DNA from: Sphingomonas sp. QA11
GTDB taxonomy: Bacteria; Pseudomonadota; Alphaproteobacteria; Sphingomonadales; Sphingomonadaceae
Length of the DNA: 64,000 nt
Assembly (NCBI RefSeq): GCF_028473665.1
Contig: NZ_CP098774.1
Span: 3,190,501 to 3,254,500, forward strand
Direction of reading: 5' to 3'
A program made the position numbers and the translations under genes. Under the pieces are notes generated by a model that saw only the letters and a program-made list of their open reading frames with translations, searched no databases and was not told the DNA's origin. The number at the start of each line of letters is the position of its first letter. Position 1 is the first letter of the stretch. Shown here in pieces: positions 1-8,901 of the stretch.

Positions 1-465
1 CATGACTTTGCCGGTCCGCCCAGTCGCGCGCACCGCATGTCGGAATGGTCCTCCCGAATCCGTCCGGCATGGGTACGGCGCGAGAGCTACGGCATCCGGC
101 GGCGCCTCCGCCCGATGTCGGACGAACATGGCGGCCTGCTCGGCCCGGCCTATATGAACCGGGTGCTCGACCCCGCCTTCCCGGCGATGCGGCGTTTCTT
201 CCGGATGGACCAGATCACCGACAGCGGCCTGTGGCGGCGTATCGCGTGTCTAGAATATCTTGCCCATCACCTTGGCTCGCACCTTGTCGACGAGGCCGGC
301 AGCGGCCGAAAGCTGCCCGCGCGACCCCACCGGCTCGATCCGGTCGGCGAGATCATTGTCGCGAACGACGATCCGGTCGCCGGACCAGTTGCCGACAAAG
401 GTCGTGTTCCAGCTGAAGCCGGGCGAGAGCCGCGCGACATTGTGCTCCACGATCAATCCGGCTGA
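1..465 (+). CDS. C-terminal fragment of an unidentified protein (5' end outside window)
   Basis: The frame is open from base 1. Codons from about 110 to 265 have the GC-rich third positions of a real gene. The segment around residues 37-85 contains PAYMNRVLDP and LWRRIACLEYL, which loosely recalls the end of asparagine-synthase-like proteins; that is a guess, not an identification. The last 70 or so codons run antisense through the 3' end of the convergent beta-helix gene. Either the true protein ends in an overlap or a frameshift has removed the normal stop near base 265. The first 35 codons look less convincing. Confidence 0.3.
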   Translation, partial: HDFAGPPSRAHRMSEWSSRIRPAWVRRESYGIRRRLRPMSDEHGGLLGPAYMNRVLDPAFPAMRRFFRMDQITDSGLWRRIACLEYLAHHLGSHLVDEAGSGRKLPARPHRLDPVGEIIVANDDPVAGPVADKGRVPAEAGREPRDIVLHDQSG

Positions 466-1257
466 GCTGTTCTTGACGCCTTCGGGGGCGACGGTGATCA
501 TCGTCGAATGGTTTTCCTTGTCGGGACCGGCGACGAAGCTGTTGCCCGCAATCCGCCCGGTCGCGCCGTTCGACAGGTCGATCATGTAGTTGGTGGCGTG
601 GCCCGCGCTGTCGTCGAAACTGTTGTCCAGGATCTCGACCCGAGGCGCGCGAATCTTGACATAATGGCCGCCGGTGCCGCGTTCGAAGCGCGACCGCGTG
701 ATCTTCACCGTGCCGAAGCCACCGATATAGACTGAATGAGCGCCGTGCCCGGTCGGGTCCTTGCCCAGCCCGGCAAAGGTCGAATGATCGATCGAGATGG
801 TGCTGCCGGCGTCGTCGGCGGACAGGATGCCGCACTGATTGTCGACGAACATGGCGTTGGTGACGACGAGATCGCCTTTCTCGATCCGGATGCCCGCGCC
901 GTTGCCGTCGTCGACCAGGACATGAGTGAAGACGATGCCGTCGACACGGGCCGAGGTGCCGCGCAGCACCAGCGTCGCCTTGCCCTCGCACACGCCGCGG
1001 TCGAACACCACGCTGCCCGGCACCTCGGCGACGAACGCCACCCGGCCCGCGTCCTGCACCGCGCACTGGTTGTAACGGCCCGGCGCGATGGTGATCGTGC
1101 CGTCAGCGCCCTTCAGCGCCGCCAGCGCCTCGTCGAGGCGGCCGAAGGACTGGCGTAGTTCCGTCACGGTGAACGGACCCCGGGCGGCAGCTTGCGGATA
1201 TGCGGGGGCGGCAAGCGCGAACAGGCTCAGCGCGAGCAGGGAAACGGGACGGTGCAT
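250..1257 (-). CDS. Secreted right-handed parallel beta-helix protein
   Basis: This 335-residue protein begins with a clear Sec signal peptide (hydrophobic LLALSLFALAAPAYPQA, cleavage near residues 21-24). The body, about residues 90-290, is built of short strand-turn repeats rich in V, I, G, N and D, as in pectate-lyase-like parallel beta-helices. Such proteins act in the periplasm or outside the cell, often on polysaccharides. No catalytic motif could be named, so substrate and activity are unknown. The start is the only ATG placed directly before the signal peptide. It converges on the partial gene at the window edge. Confidence 0.75.
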   Translation of the reverse strand: MHRPVSLLALSLFALAAPAYPQAAARGPFTVTELRQSFGRLDEALAALKGADGTITIAPGRYNQCAVQDAGRVAFVAEVPGSVVFDRGVCEGKATLVLRGTSARVDGIVFTHVLVDDGNGAGIRIEKGDLVVTNAMFVDNQCGILSADDAGSTISIDHSTFAGLGKDPTGHGAHSVYIGGFGTVKITRSRFERGTGGHYVKIRAPRVEILDNSFDDSAGHATNYMIDLSNGATGRIAGNSFVAGPDKENHSTMITVAPEGVKNSSAGLIVEHNVARLSPGFSWNTTFVGNWSGDRIVVRDNDLADRIEPVGSRGQLSAAAGLVDKVRAKVMGKIF

Positions 1258-1355
1258 CGGTTTCTCCGGGGAAAAAGGCGTCGTCGAGGTTACTCCATGA
1301 CCGATGACCGATCAGTTACCGGAACGAACGGGCGTCCTCGCGCATTTTTTGCCCC

Positions 1356-2357
1356 ATGGCGAAGATCATCTATTGCGACGACAGCGAGCCCGGCATCACC
1401 CGCAGGAAGGTCCGGCATGGCTGGGGCTATTGGGATACGGAAGGCAAGCGCATCGCCGATCGCGAGGAGATCGACCGGCTGAACGCGGTCGGCCTGCCCC
1501 CGGCCTATCGCGACGCCTGGTATTGCCCGAAACCCAACGGCCACATCCAGGCGGTCGGCTGGGATGAGAAGGGGCGCAAGCAATATCGCTATCATCCCGA
1601 ATTCCGCGAGGCGCAGGAATCCGCCAAATACGAACTGTGCGCGCCTTTCGGCCGTGCCCTGCCCAGATTGCGCGCCCGCGTTGACCAGGATTTGAAGCGC
1701 CGCGGACTCGACAAGGAGACCGCCGTCGCCGCCATCGTGCGGCTGCTCGATCTCGGCCATGTCCGCATCGGCAACGAAGGCTATGTGAAGGCGAACAAGA
1801 GCTTCGGCGCGACCACGCTCCGCAAGCGCCACGCCAATCTGCGCGGCAAGACGCTGAAGCTCCAGTACAAGGCGAAATCGGGCAAGCTGCGCGTGCTGAC
1901 GATCACCGACGGATCGCTCAGCCGGTTCGTCAGGAAATGCCAGGACCTGCCCGGCCAGCACCTGTTCCGCTGGATCGACGCCGCGGGCGAGGCGCATCCA
2001 GTCACCTCGTCGGACGTCAACGCCTATATCCGCGAGGCGATGGGCGAGGATTATTCAGCCAAGCATTTCCGCACATGGGGGGCGAGCGTCCTCGCCTTCG
2101 AAACGCTGGCCGGCGCCCGTGGCGACATCAGCCTGAAGACGATGCTCGAACCCGTTACCGAGGCGCTGGGCAACACCCCCGCGATCGCCCGCAAATCCTA
2201 TGTCCACCCTGCGCTGCTCGCCGCGGTGAAGGACGGGCAGGCAGCATTGCGCGGCAGGCCGCTGCCCCGTTCAACCCAGTATCTATCGCGCGCCGAACGC
2301 GGGCTGATCGATTTCCTAGAAAACCCTGGTGCCGCGGCGCCCGCCAAGGCAGCATAA
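1356..2357 (+). CDS. DNA topoisomerase IB
   Basis: A 333-residue protein of the bacterial/poxvirus-type IB topoisomerase family, which relaxes supercoils by nicking one strand through a 3'-phosphotyrosyl link. The N-terminal third carries the family's GWGYWD and LPPAYRDAWYCP segments. The catalytic core has LGHVRIGNEGY and the KHFRTWGASVLA helix, and the active-site tyrosine is Y282 in ARKSYVHP. The length is normal for the family. The stop lies five bases before the start of the mechanosensitive channel gene, so the two are probably co-transcribed, although no functional link is apparent. Confidence 0.93.
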   Translation: MAKIIYCDDSEPGITRRKVRHGWGYWDTEGKRIADREEIDRLNAVGLPPAYRDAWYCPKPNGHIQAVGWDEKGRKQYRYHPEFREAQESAKYELCAPFGRALPRLRARVDQDLKRRGLDKETAVAAIVRLLDLGHVRIGNEGYVKANKSFGATTLRKRHANLRGKTLKLQYKAKSGKLRVLTITDGSLSRFVRKCQDLPGQHLFRWIDAAGEAHPVTSSDVNAYIREAMGEDYSAKHFRTWGASVLAFETLAGARGDISLKTMLEPVTEALGNTPAIARKSYVHPALLAAVKDGQAALRGRPLPRSTQYLSRAERGLIDFLENPGAAAPAKAA

Positions 2358-2361
2358 TTCC

Positions 2362-3615
2362 ATGACCGTAACGAACAACAGCCAGGCAAAGGCGCCTGTC
2401 CTTTCAGCGTCCAACGTACAGGACCAGGCGGAGGATCTGTTCACCGCCAGCTCGATCTGGTTCCAGACCCATTGGCTGCAAATCATCATCGCCGTCGCCG
2501 CGGCAGCGGTAGTCGTCGCCGGGTTGATGTTCCTTCGACAGATGGGCAACAAGCTGTGCAACTTGCGGCCAGGTCAGGCCGGGTGGGGCACCGTGTTCGG
2601 CCGCGCCATCGTCAAGACCGGCAATTTCTTCATCATCATGGTCGCGGCCAAGCTGGTCGCCGGCTATGCCAATGCGCCACGCGAGGTGACGACGACGATC
2701 TCCTTCCTGTTCACCGTCTCGGCGGTATTCCAGGCGGCGATCTGGGCGCGCGAGATCATCCTCGGCGCGATCGAACATCGCACCCATTCCGAAAACTACT
2801 CGGGCGAAGCGATCGGCAGCGCGATGGGCATCATCCGCCTGCTCGTTACCTTCGCGCTGTTCGCCATCGCGCTGATCGTCGTGCTCGACAATCTCGGGGT
2901 GAACGTGACTGGTCTCGTTGCCGGTCTCGGCGTCGGCGGCATCGCGATCGGCCTGGCCGCGCAGGGCATCTTCGCTGACCTGTTCGCGGCACTGGCAATC
3001 CTGTTCGACCGGCCATTCCGGCGGGGCGACGCGATCACCTATGACAGCAGCTCGGGCACGGTCGAGGCAATCGGGCTGAAATCGACGCGCGTGCGCGCCG
3101 CGACGGGCGAAGAGCGGATCATCGCCAACAGGAAGCTGCTCGACAAGGAGATCCTCAACAACAGCCAGCGCGCCTATCGCCGTGGCCAGTTCAAGCTCGG
3201 CGTGGTGCGATGGACTCCGGTCGAGAAGATGGAGCGCCTGCCCGACATATTGCAGGAAGTGATCGAGAAATGCGGCCGGACCTTCGTTCGCGCCGGTTTC
3301 ATCGGCTTCGGTCAGTCGAGCTATGATTTCGACGTGGAATTCGACTCGCCGACCGCAGCCTTCGGAGATTTCTTCGACGCCCGACACGCCATCGGCCTCG
3401 GCATCATCAGACGACTGAATGCTGAAGGAATCGAGTTGGCCTATTCGACCCAGGCCTCGTTCACCGCGGCAGCGCTGGGCGGCTTGATCGGGCCATATCC
3501 CGAGGCACCGCCTTATGGCGAGAACGCGGCACCCGTCGCCGAAGATCCGGAGACGGTCATCGAACTTAAGCCGTCCGCCGACCGTTCGGCCGTCGATCAG
3601 GATACAACGCCGTGA
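2362..3615 (+). CDS. MscS-family mechanosensitive ion channel
   Basis: This 417-residue inner-membrane protein should release solutes on hypo-osmotic shock. Hydrophobic helices lie at about residues 35-55, 75-95, 105-125 and 155-175. They are followed by the Gly/Ala-rich pore helix GLVAGLGVGGIAIGLAAQ and the family's FDRPFRRGD segment leading into the cytoplasmic beta domain. The C-terminal 40 residues are acidic and proline-rich and probably disordered. The chosen ATG follows the topoisomerase stop closely; the frame is also open for 11 codons upstream, but only by overlapping that gene. Confidence 0.92.
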   Translation: MTVTNNSQAKAPVLSASNVQDQAEDLFTASSIWFQTHWLQIIIAVAAAAVVVAGLMFLRQMGNKLCNLRPGQAGWGTVFGRAIVKTGNFFIIMVAAKLVAGYANAPREVTTTISFLFTVSAVFQAAIWAREIILGAIEHRTHSENYSGEAIGSAMGIIRLLVTFALFAIALIVVLDNLGVNVTGLVAGLGVGGIAIGLAAQGIFADLFAALAILFDRPFRRGDAITYDSSSGTVEAIGLKSTRVRAATGEERIIANRKLLDKEILNNSQRAYRRGQFKLGVVRWTPVEKMERLPDILQEVIEKCGRTFVRAGFIGFGQSSYDFDVEFDSPTAAFGDFFDARHAIGLGIIRRLNAEGIELAYSTQASFTAAALGGLIGPYPEAPPYGENAAPVAEDPETVIELKPSADRSAVDQDTTP

Positions 3616-3983
3616 TCGATGACCGTGAAACGATCGTACGGGCCCAGTTCGAGGCATTTCGCGATCGGCGCCGCGAGGACAGCCAGGCCTTGCTCGCGCC
3701 CGATTTCACCTTCACCAGCCCCTATGACGACGCGATATCCCGCGACGCCTTTTTCGAGCGTTGCTGGCCAAACGGCGATCACTTCGTCGATTTTCGGATC
3801 GAGCGCATGGCGTCGAACGATACCGGCGTTTTCGTGACCTATCTCGTCATAACCGAAACCGGCGACCAGTTTCGCAACACCGAATATCTGACCGTGTACG
3901 GCGGGCTGATCCGCAGCGTCGACGTCTATTTCGGCGCAAGCTATCGCGAAGGGACATTCGTCGCGAAACAGCCGGCGGGCTGA
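3612..3983 (+). CDS. NTF2-like / SnoaL-type small protein
   Basis: A 123-residue protein with the layout of the NTF2-like fold: an N-terminal helix (VRAQFEAFRDRR), the element LLAPDFTFTSPYDDAISRDAF, then beta strands ending in a TVYGGLIRSVDVYF-type strand. Members of this fold are small binding proteins or isomerase-like enzymes, and the sequence does not reveal a ligand. The start is GTG, overlapping the TGA of the channel gene (GTGA), which implies translational coupling. It converges on the next gene across a short inverted repeat. Confidence 0.7.
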   Translation: MIDDRETIVRAQFEAFRDRRREDSQALLAPDFTFTSPYDDAISRDAFFERCWPNGDHFVDFRIERMASNDTGVFVTYLVITETGDQFRNTEYLTVYGGLIRSVDVYFGASYREGTFVAKQPAG

Positions 3984-3991
3984 CCTTTACT

Positions 3992-4009
3992 TCCCAAGCA
4001 AGCTTGGGA
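3992..4009. terminator. Inverted repeat between convergent genes
   Basis: TCCCAAGC, a two-base loop, then GCTTGGGA: an 8-bp perfect stem in the 34-bp gap between two convergent genes. It may act as a bidirectional terminator, but neither side has a strong T tract. Confidence 0.4.
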
Positions 4010-4017
4010 GGAAAAGC

Positions 4018-4512
4018 CTATGCCATCGCCGACACGCGCTGTTCCGTCTCCATCGAGACGAGCATCGCGTTCCAGTTCCCGACAGTCATCGCGCCGAGAT
4101 ATTCTCCCTGCATCACCGGGGTCAGCACCTCGATCATCCGGCTGCCCTCGACCCAGAACTCGATCACGCCGAACGCACCGCCGCGCTTGCGATATTTGGC
4201 CGGCCAGCCCTCGCGGTCCGCGATCGCGAACACCTCGGTCGCGCCCATGCGCGTCGCAATGGCAACATGAGTCGCGGAGCGGCGGTCGGGGGATCCGATC
4301 ACGCCGTAGGAATCGGCGTCGCCATCGGCCGGCACAAGTTCGGTACCGCGCGGATAGACCTCGATGACGGTGTTGCGCTCGTCGCCGGCCATCGCGACCC
4401 AGCTTCCCGCGATCACCGGCGGGAAGGGAGTCGCCTGCCCATCCCACAGCTCGGCGATCACCTCCGCGACGTGCCGGGGATTATCGGCATCGATCGAAAC
4501 GTGAAAGATCAT
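4018..4512 (-). CDS. Conserved hypothetical protein, about 164 residues
   Basis: I do not recognise a named family with certainty. The protein starts MIFHVSIDADNP and contains PGTELVP-like and RSATHVAIATRM segments, and its alternating strands suggest a compact alpha/beta soluble protein distantly like the glyoxalase/VOC fold. There is no signal peptide or membrane helix. The start chosen is the second in-frame ATG, ten codons in, because the extra residues encoded upstream look random. It stands alone, followed by nearly 300 bases before the MaoC gene. Confidence 0.6.
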   Translation of the reverse strand: MIFHVSIDADNPRHVAEVIAELWDGQATPFPPVIAGSWVAMAGDERNTVIEVYPRGTELVPADGDADSYGVIGSPDRRSATHVAIATRMGATEVFAIADREGWPAKYRKRGGAFGVIEFWVEGSRMIEVLTPVMQGEYLGAMTVGNWNAMLVSMETEQRVSAMA

Positions 4513-4810
4513 GTACTGCTCCAGGAAAAACCAAATGCCCATATTTGGGCTCCTGCGGCGCCCCTATCGCGAGGATCCGGACAATCGATGGGGTGTTCGA
4601 CGGGCTCGACGAAATTGCGACCGGCGCGATTCGCGAGTCGGCGCGTTTTAGAAGCTCGGGTTCGCTCTCACCATAGCGACTATCCACCGATTCACGAGCT
4701 ATGGACGCTACGTCATCGCACCGGTTCAAGTTTACGGTCGGGCAAGGCTTGCGCGGGTACGGCCACCGTGCCTAGAGGAACCCGGAAACCCAACAGCCAT
4801 CGAGGACATC

Positions 4811-5269
4811 ATGCCAACCATCACCGTGCAGGAAATGGCGCAGCGGCTCGGCACCGAGACCGTCTCCGACTGGGTGGAGGTGAGCCAGGAGATGATCGAC
4901 AAGTTCGCCGACGCGACCGGTGACCACCAGTTCATTCATGTGAACCCCCAGATGGCCGCCATGACGCCGTTCGGCGGCACCATCGCCCATGGTTTTCTCA
5001 CGCTTTCCCTGATGCCGTTGCTTGCGTCCAAGGTCGCAGACGCACCGCAGATCGAGGGCGTGAAGATGGGGATCAACTATGGCGGCAACAAAGTTCGCTT
5101 CCTCCAGCCGGTACGCTCCGGCAAGCGCGTGCGCGGCCGCTTCAAGCTGATCGAGTTCGCCGAGAAGCGCCCCGGCCAGTGGCAGCAGACCAACGAATTC
5201 ACCGTCGAGATCGAGGGCGAGGAAAAGCCTGCGATGATCGCCGAATGGATCAGCCAGATTTTCGTTTGA
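4811..5269 (+). CDS. MaoC-family (R)-enoyl-CoA hydratase / dehydratase
   Basis: A 152-residue single hot-dog-fold protein. It carries the hydratase-2 motif ATGDHQFIHVNPQMA with catalytic-type D38 and H43, followed by PFGGTIAHGF. Such enzymes hydrate or dehydrate enoyl-CoA thioesters in the cytoplasm. The protein resembles the NodN-like subgroup, whose substrates are poorly known. It lies 53 bases upstream of a thiolase gene on the same strand, which supports a role in acyl-CoA metabolism. Confidence 0.88.
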   Translation: MPTITVQEMAQRLGTETVSDWVEVSQEMIDKFADATGDHQFIHVNPQMAAMTPFGGTIAHGFLTLSLMPLLASKVADAPQIEGVKMGINYGGNKVRFLQPVRSGKRVRGRFKLIEFAEKRPGQWQQTNEFTVEIEGEEKPAMIAEWISQIFV

Positions 5270-5278
5270 AACCCTAAA

Positions 5279-5302
5279 GCCCCCTCCCCGAAGGGAAGGG
5301 GC
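5279..5302 (+). other. Stem-loop between maoC-like and thiolase genes
   Basis: GCCCC and CCC blocks pair with GGG and GGGGC across a CGAA loop in the 53-bp gap. No T tract follows, so it is more likely an mRNA-processing or stability element, or a dispersed repeat, than a terminator. Confidence 0.4.
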
Positions 5303-5322
5303 TTGAAGAAAGGACCTCTCCC

Positions 5323-6501
5323 ATGCGTTCCGCCGTCATCGTTTCGACCGCCCGTACCCCGATCGGCCGCGCCTATCGCGGCGCGTTCAACAACACCCCC
5401 GCGCCCACCCTTGCCAGCCACTCGATCAAGGCAGCGGTCGAGCGCGCCGGGATCGATCCGGCCGAGGTCGACGATGTCGTGTTCGGCTGCGCCCTGCAGC
5501 AGGGCCATCAGGCCGGCAATATCGCGCGCACGTCGCTGCTCCGCGCCGGCCTGCCGGTCAGCGTCGCCGGCCAGTCGATCGACCGGCAATGCTCGTCGGG
5601 CCTGATGGCGATCGCTACCGCCGCGAAGCAGATCATCACCGATCAGATGGAGATCACCATCGGCGGCGGTGTCGAGAGCATCAGCCTCGTCCAGACCCCC
5701 AAGATGAACGTCGCGCCCGACCCCGAGCTCGTCGCGATGCACAAGGACATCTACATGCCGATGCTCGGCACCGCCGAGGTGGTCGCCAAGCGCTACGGCA
5801 TCAGCCGCGACGTGATGGACGAATATGCGCTCCAGTCGCAGCAGCGGACCGCCGCCGCCCAGGCCGCCGGCTATTACGACAAGGAGATCGTTCCGGTCAC
5901 CGCGACCATGGCGGTGGTCAACAAGGAAACCAAGGAGGTCACCTACAAGGAAGTGACTCTCTCGAAGGATGAGGGAAACCGCGCCGACACCACGCTGGAA
6001 GGCCTGAAGGCGCTCCAGCCGGTGATGGGCCCGGGCATGACGATCACCGCCGGCAATGCCAGCCAGCTGTCGGACGGCTCCTCCTCGTCGGTGCTGATGG
6101 AGGAGAAGCTGGCCGAGAAGCGCGGGCTCCAGCCGCTTGGCCGCTATATCGGCATCGCGGTGGGCGGCACCGAGCCGGACGAGATGGGCATCGGCCCGAT
6201 CGTCGCCATCCCCAAGCTGCTTCAGCGTTTCAACCTGAAGATGGACGATATCGGCCTGTGGGAGCTGAACGAGGCTTTCGCGGTGCAGGTGCTCTATTGC
6301 CGCGACAAGCTCGGCATTCCCAACGACCTGCTCAACGTCTCGGGCGGCGCGATCTCGATAGGCCATCCGTACGGCATGACCGGCGCGCGCGCGACCGGCC
6401 ACGCACTGATCGAAGGCAAGCGCCGCGGCGCCAAATATGTCGTCGTGACGATGTGCATCGGCGGCGGCCAGGGTGCCGCCGGGCTGTTCGAGGTCCTCTG
6501 A
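5323..6501 (+). CDS. Acetyl-CoA C-acyltransferase (thiolase)
   Basis: A 392-residue thiolase of standard length. The nucleophilic cysteine is C90 in DRQCSSG, the GHPYG histidine is H348, and the second catalytic cysteine is C378 in [12 protein letters not shown]. Residues ELNEAFA mark the conserved core helix. The enzyme should carry out the last step of beta-oxidation or the reverse condensation. The frame is open upstream, but the ATG at the RTPIGR-containing N-terminus fits the family. A long stem-loop follows the stop. Confidence 0.94.
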   Translation: MRSAVIVSTARTPIGRAYRGAFNNTPAPTLASHSIKAAVERAGIDPAEVDDVVFGCALQQGHQAGNIARTSLLRAGLPVSVAGQSIDRQCSSGLMAIATAAKQIITDQMEITIGGGVESISLVQTPKMNVAPDPELVAMHKDIYMPMLGTAEVVAKRYGISRDVMDEYALQSQQRTAAAQAAGYYDKEIVPVTATMAVVNKETKEVTYKEVTLSKDEGNRADTTLEGLKALQPVMGPGMTITAGNASQLSDGSSSSVLMEEKLAEKRGLQPLGRYIGIAVGGTEPDEMGIGPIVAIPKLLQRFNLKMDDIGLWELNEAFAVQVLYCRDKLGIPNDLLNVSGGAISIGHPYGMTGARATGHALIEGKRRGAKYVVVTMCIGGGQGAAGLFEVL

Positions 6502-6508
6502 TGTGATC

Positions 6509-6538
6509 GGAGGAGGGCGCCGAGCGGCGTCCTCCTCC
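6509..6538 (+). terminator. Long stem-loop after the thiolase gene
   Basis: GGAGGAGGGCGCCG pairs with CGGCGTCCTCCTCC (14 bp with one G-T wobble, 2-base loop) starting eight bases after the stop. There is no T tract, but the stem is very stable and well placed to end transcription. Confidence 0.5.
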
Positions 6539-6665
6539 TACCCGCGGACGGCGACGTGGACGGCATTCCGCCGGGTAAATTAGCGTCTAGGTAACCCCCG
6601 AACCCTATGGTACCGCTCACATGATCGACCTTCCCGCATAGGAGGGCGGCTTGAGAGGGTGGGCG

Positions 6666-7622
6666 ATGACGGGCGAAGAGATTGGGCTGGTGGCCGATAT
6701 CGGCCGCCAATCGGTACGGTTTGCACTCAGCGGCGGCGCGGCGGGCATTCTGCCGCGCGACGTACGCAGCTATCACACCGCCGAACATGCCACGTTCACC
6801 AGCGCTTTGCTCGCTTATCTCGGCGACGTGGGGATGCGGGATGCGACTCTGCCCAGCGTGCTCGCGGTCGCCGGTGCGGCGCGGGGCGACCTGATCAACC
6901 TCACCGGCAGCCGCTGGTACATCTCGCTCTCCGGCGTGGAGGCGGTACTCCGCGCCCGGCCCCGCGCGCTCAACGAATGCGCGGCCACGGCGCTTGCCCT
7001 CACCACGCTCAACCAGAGCGCCTTCACCCCGGTGGGCGCACAATCGACCCGGCTGGTCCAGCCCGGCGGCCACTATATCGTGGTCAGCATCGGCACCGGC
7101 CTTGGTGTCGCGGCGCTGATCGCCGGTTCGAACGGCAAGCTGCTGCCCATGGCGAGCGAGGCCGGCCATATGACCTTCTCCCCCGCCACCCCAGATGAGG
7201 AGAAATTCGCCGCCCATGTCCGCGTTCGCGGCCAGCCGAGCGCGGAATCCCTGCTTAGCGCGAATGGACTGGTCGCCGCCTATGCGGCTCTGGCCGAAGG
7301 AGGCAAGACCATCCGCAGTCCGGAGGAAGTTACCCGTTCAGCCGGGCGCGACCCGGTATCGACCGCCGTGGCGCGGATGGTCGCCGGCTATCTGGGCGCC
7401 TTCATCGGCGATCTCGTCCTAGCCTTCGGCGCCTGGGAGGGCGTATATCTGACGGGGCCGATCCCCCGTGCGTTGCACATGCATCTGAGCGATCCGCAAT
7501 TCCGCAAGCGGCTTGAGGCCAAGGACGCGTTTCGCCGGCAACTCGGCGAGGTGCCTGTCGCGATCGTCAACCGGTCCGACCTCGAACTGACCGGCGCCGC
7601 CGCCGCGCTACGCGACGGTTAG
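6666..7622 (+). CDS. Glucokinase-family protein with altered active-site motifs
   Basis: A 318-residue protein with the overall plan of bacterial Glk-type glucokinases: N-terminal LVADIG strand, VSIGTGLGVAAL near residue 140, SEAGH glucose-contact motif, and C-terminal GVYLTGPIPRAL. Two key motifs differ. The phosphate-binding GGTNARF is replaced by G13-RQSVRF, and the catalytic Asn-Asp pair reads N103-E104. It may be an inactive or repurposed paralogue, or have different substrate needs. The ATG start matches the family; a TTG five codons upstream sits closer to a GGAGG sequence and is an alternative. Confidence 0.75.
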   Translation: MTGEEIGLVADIGRQSVRFALSGGAAGILPRDVRSYHTAEHATFTSALLAYLGDVGMRDATLPSVLAVAGAARGDLINLTGSRWYISLSGVEAVLRARPRALNECAATALALTTLNQSAFTPVGAQSTRLVQPGGHYIVVSIGTGLGVAALIAGSNGKLLPMASEAGHMTFSPATPDEEKFAAHVRVRGQPSAESLLSANGLVAAYAALAEGGKTIRSPEEVTRSAGRDPVSTAVARMVAGYLGAFIGDLVLAFGAWEGVYLTGPIPRALHMHLSDPQFRKRLEAKDAFRRQLGEVPVAIVNRSDLELTGAAAALRDG

Positions 7623-7628
7623 CACGCC

Positions 7629-7775
7629 TCAACGATTGCCGTCGCGATCGCCATCGCCACGATGGTGGCCATGATGCCGGTCGCTGTCATGACCGGGATG
7701 ACCATAGCGGCATCCCGAAACGGCTAGCCCCGCCAGCGCAAGGGCGGCAGCGAGCGCGATCTTGTTGCTACGCAT
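7629..7775 (-). CDS. 48-residue His/Asp-rich lipoprotein
   Basis: A short gene with a good ribosome site (GGAGAG eight bases before ATG). The product begins MRSNK, has a hydrophobic helix of Ala/Leu/Gly and a lipobox LAVSGC with C22 as the lipidation site. The mature part is only 26 residues, with six histidines, five aspartates and several Arg and Gly. It should be anchored to a membrane from the periplasmic side. The composition suggests metal binding, but that is inference. It is convergent with the glucokinase-like gene, with stops six bases apart. Confidence 0.7.
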   Translation of the reverse strand: MRSNKIALAAALALAGLAVSGCRYGHPGHDSDRHHGHHRGDGDRDGNR

Positions 7776-7848
7776 CGATTCTCTCCAGAAGGATGCATAT
7801 CAACGGATGGCGGAGAGTGCCTGTTCCAGCCTGCCCTGATCGGACCTA

Positions 7849-8055
7849 TCAGACCGTGAACTCATAAACGACCGCTTTTGGCATGAAGGCTGAACGGCCG
7901 ACATTGGGTGGAAAACGGACATAAAGTTTCCCGATCTGCCTTCCGAATGCTCGTGTCCACAATTCCATCTGGGTTGAGTCAATGCTACCAGGGCGCATGA
8001 TCCGCCAGCCGTCAGGGCCAATTGAAGCAAAGGTCCCAGCCGACCACCCATTCTT
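7849..8055 (-). pseudogene. Possible 3' gene remnant (C-terminal protein fragment)
   Basis: On the minus strand the frame encodes segments such as GPDGWRIMRPGSID and KLYVRFPPNVGRSAFMPK, ending in YEFTV and a stop. The residue pattern looks like a genuine C-terminus rather than a shadow. Its upstream part runs into the divergent low-GC gene and no start can be placed. I cannot name a family. It may be the tail of a gene cut by an old rearrangement. Confidence 0.3.
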
Positions 8056-8776
8056 CAACCTGATCGAAGAGGCATATCGTGTATTCGCATATCCAAAGCC
8101 GGGCAGCATTGGGGTTTGCGAAAGGTGCTGCATGGATCGAAAAATCGAAACCAGCTTCTTCAATCCAGATATAAGAGATCTTCCGCTAGCCTACATTCAA
8201 GATTGGTATGGCGCAGCTTGCGATGCGAAAGGGCTTTCGAAGGAGACTTGGGCCTACCTACTCCCCCGCATCCTCGAAATATTGGCTGCCGGTGAAGACG
8301 TGAGTAATACCGCAATGGAAGTCAGCTTGAATCGCTTCGACACCGGCGATCCAGAGAACTGGTCTGAGAGAGAGTGGCGCGTTCTCGACGGTTTTCAGAA
8401 AATGTTTCTGCGTGAGCAAATAGAGCAAAAGAGAGATCGTCTCGACGATGGCATCTGCATGTTCCGGCTTGCAGGATGGCCTCTCGACACCCTGCTAGAT
8501 CAGGTTGCGTCTGCCCCCGATGCAACACTTGCGCTGCGCCTGTGGAACGATTGGTGCAGGTGGTCAGCCCCCGGGAAAGAGGGCGTTTGGATCACTGCGT
8601 TCTGGGAATATCCTGACAATGAGGCCATTTTTGATTTTTACGCGTCGCGAAGACTGTATGACAAAATGGAAGCGTTGGCGCTCGATGATGGTATGGACGG
8701 CGAACTTGCCGCAAAGGCGTCCGCCGTTGCGAGCGTCATCGAAGCAAACGCAGGTTGGTCGTTGAAGCTGCCTTGA
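7997..8776 (+). CDS. Hypothetical protein, low GC
   Basis: A soluble protein of about 259 residues with no recognised domain. Near the N-terminus it has GVCERCCMD, a cysteine cluster that could bind a metal. The rest is helical and rich in W, L, E and R, with motifs like PLAYIQDWY and WITAFWEYP. GC content and codon choice are clearly lower than in neighbouring genes, suggesting recent acquisition. The start is uncertain: ATGs at 7982 and 7997 both work, and the first codons overlap a minus-strand remnant. Confidence 0.6.
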   Translation: MIRQPSGPIEAKVPADHPFFNLIEEAYRVFAYPKPGSIGVCERCCMDRKIETSFFNPDIRDLPLAYIQDWYGAACDAKGLSKETWAYLLPRILEILAAGEDVSNTAMEVSLNRFDTGDPENWSEREWRVLDGFQKMFLREQIEQKRDRLDDGICMFRLAGWPLDTLLDQVASAPDATLALRLWNDWCRWSAPGKEGVWITAFWEYPDNEAIFDFYASRRLYDKMEALALDDGMDGELAAKASAVASVIEANAGWSLKLP

Positions 8777-8901
8777 GTCTGCTTCTGGGGCGGAACTGGA
8801 CAGGCCGCTTTTTATAAGCCTACGGCCTAATCTTCGCCACGCTGAAACACGTTCGGCATGACGACTGAAGGGCGAGGCTAAATGACTGTCGACGCCTGGT
8901 T

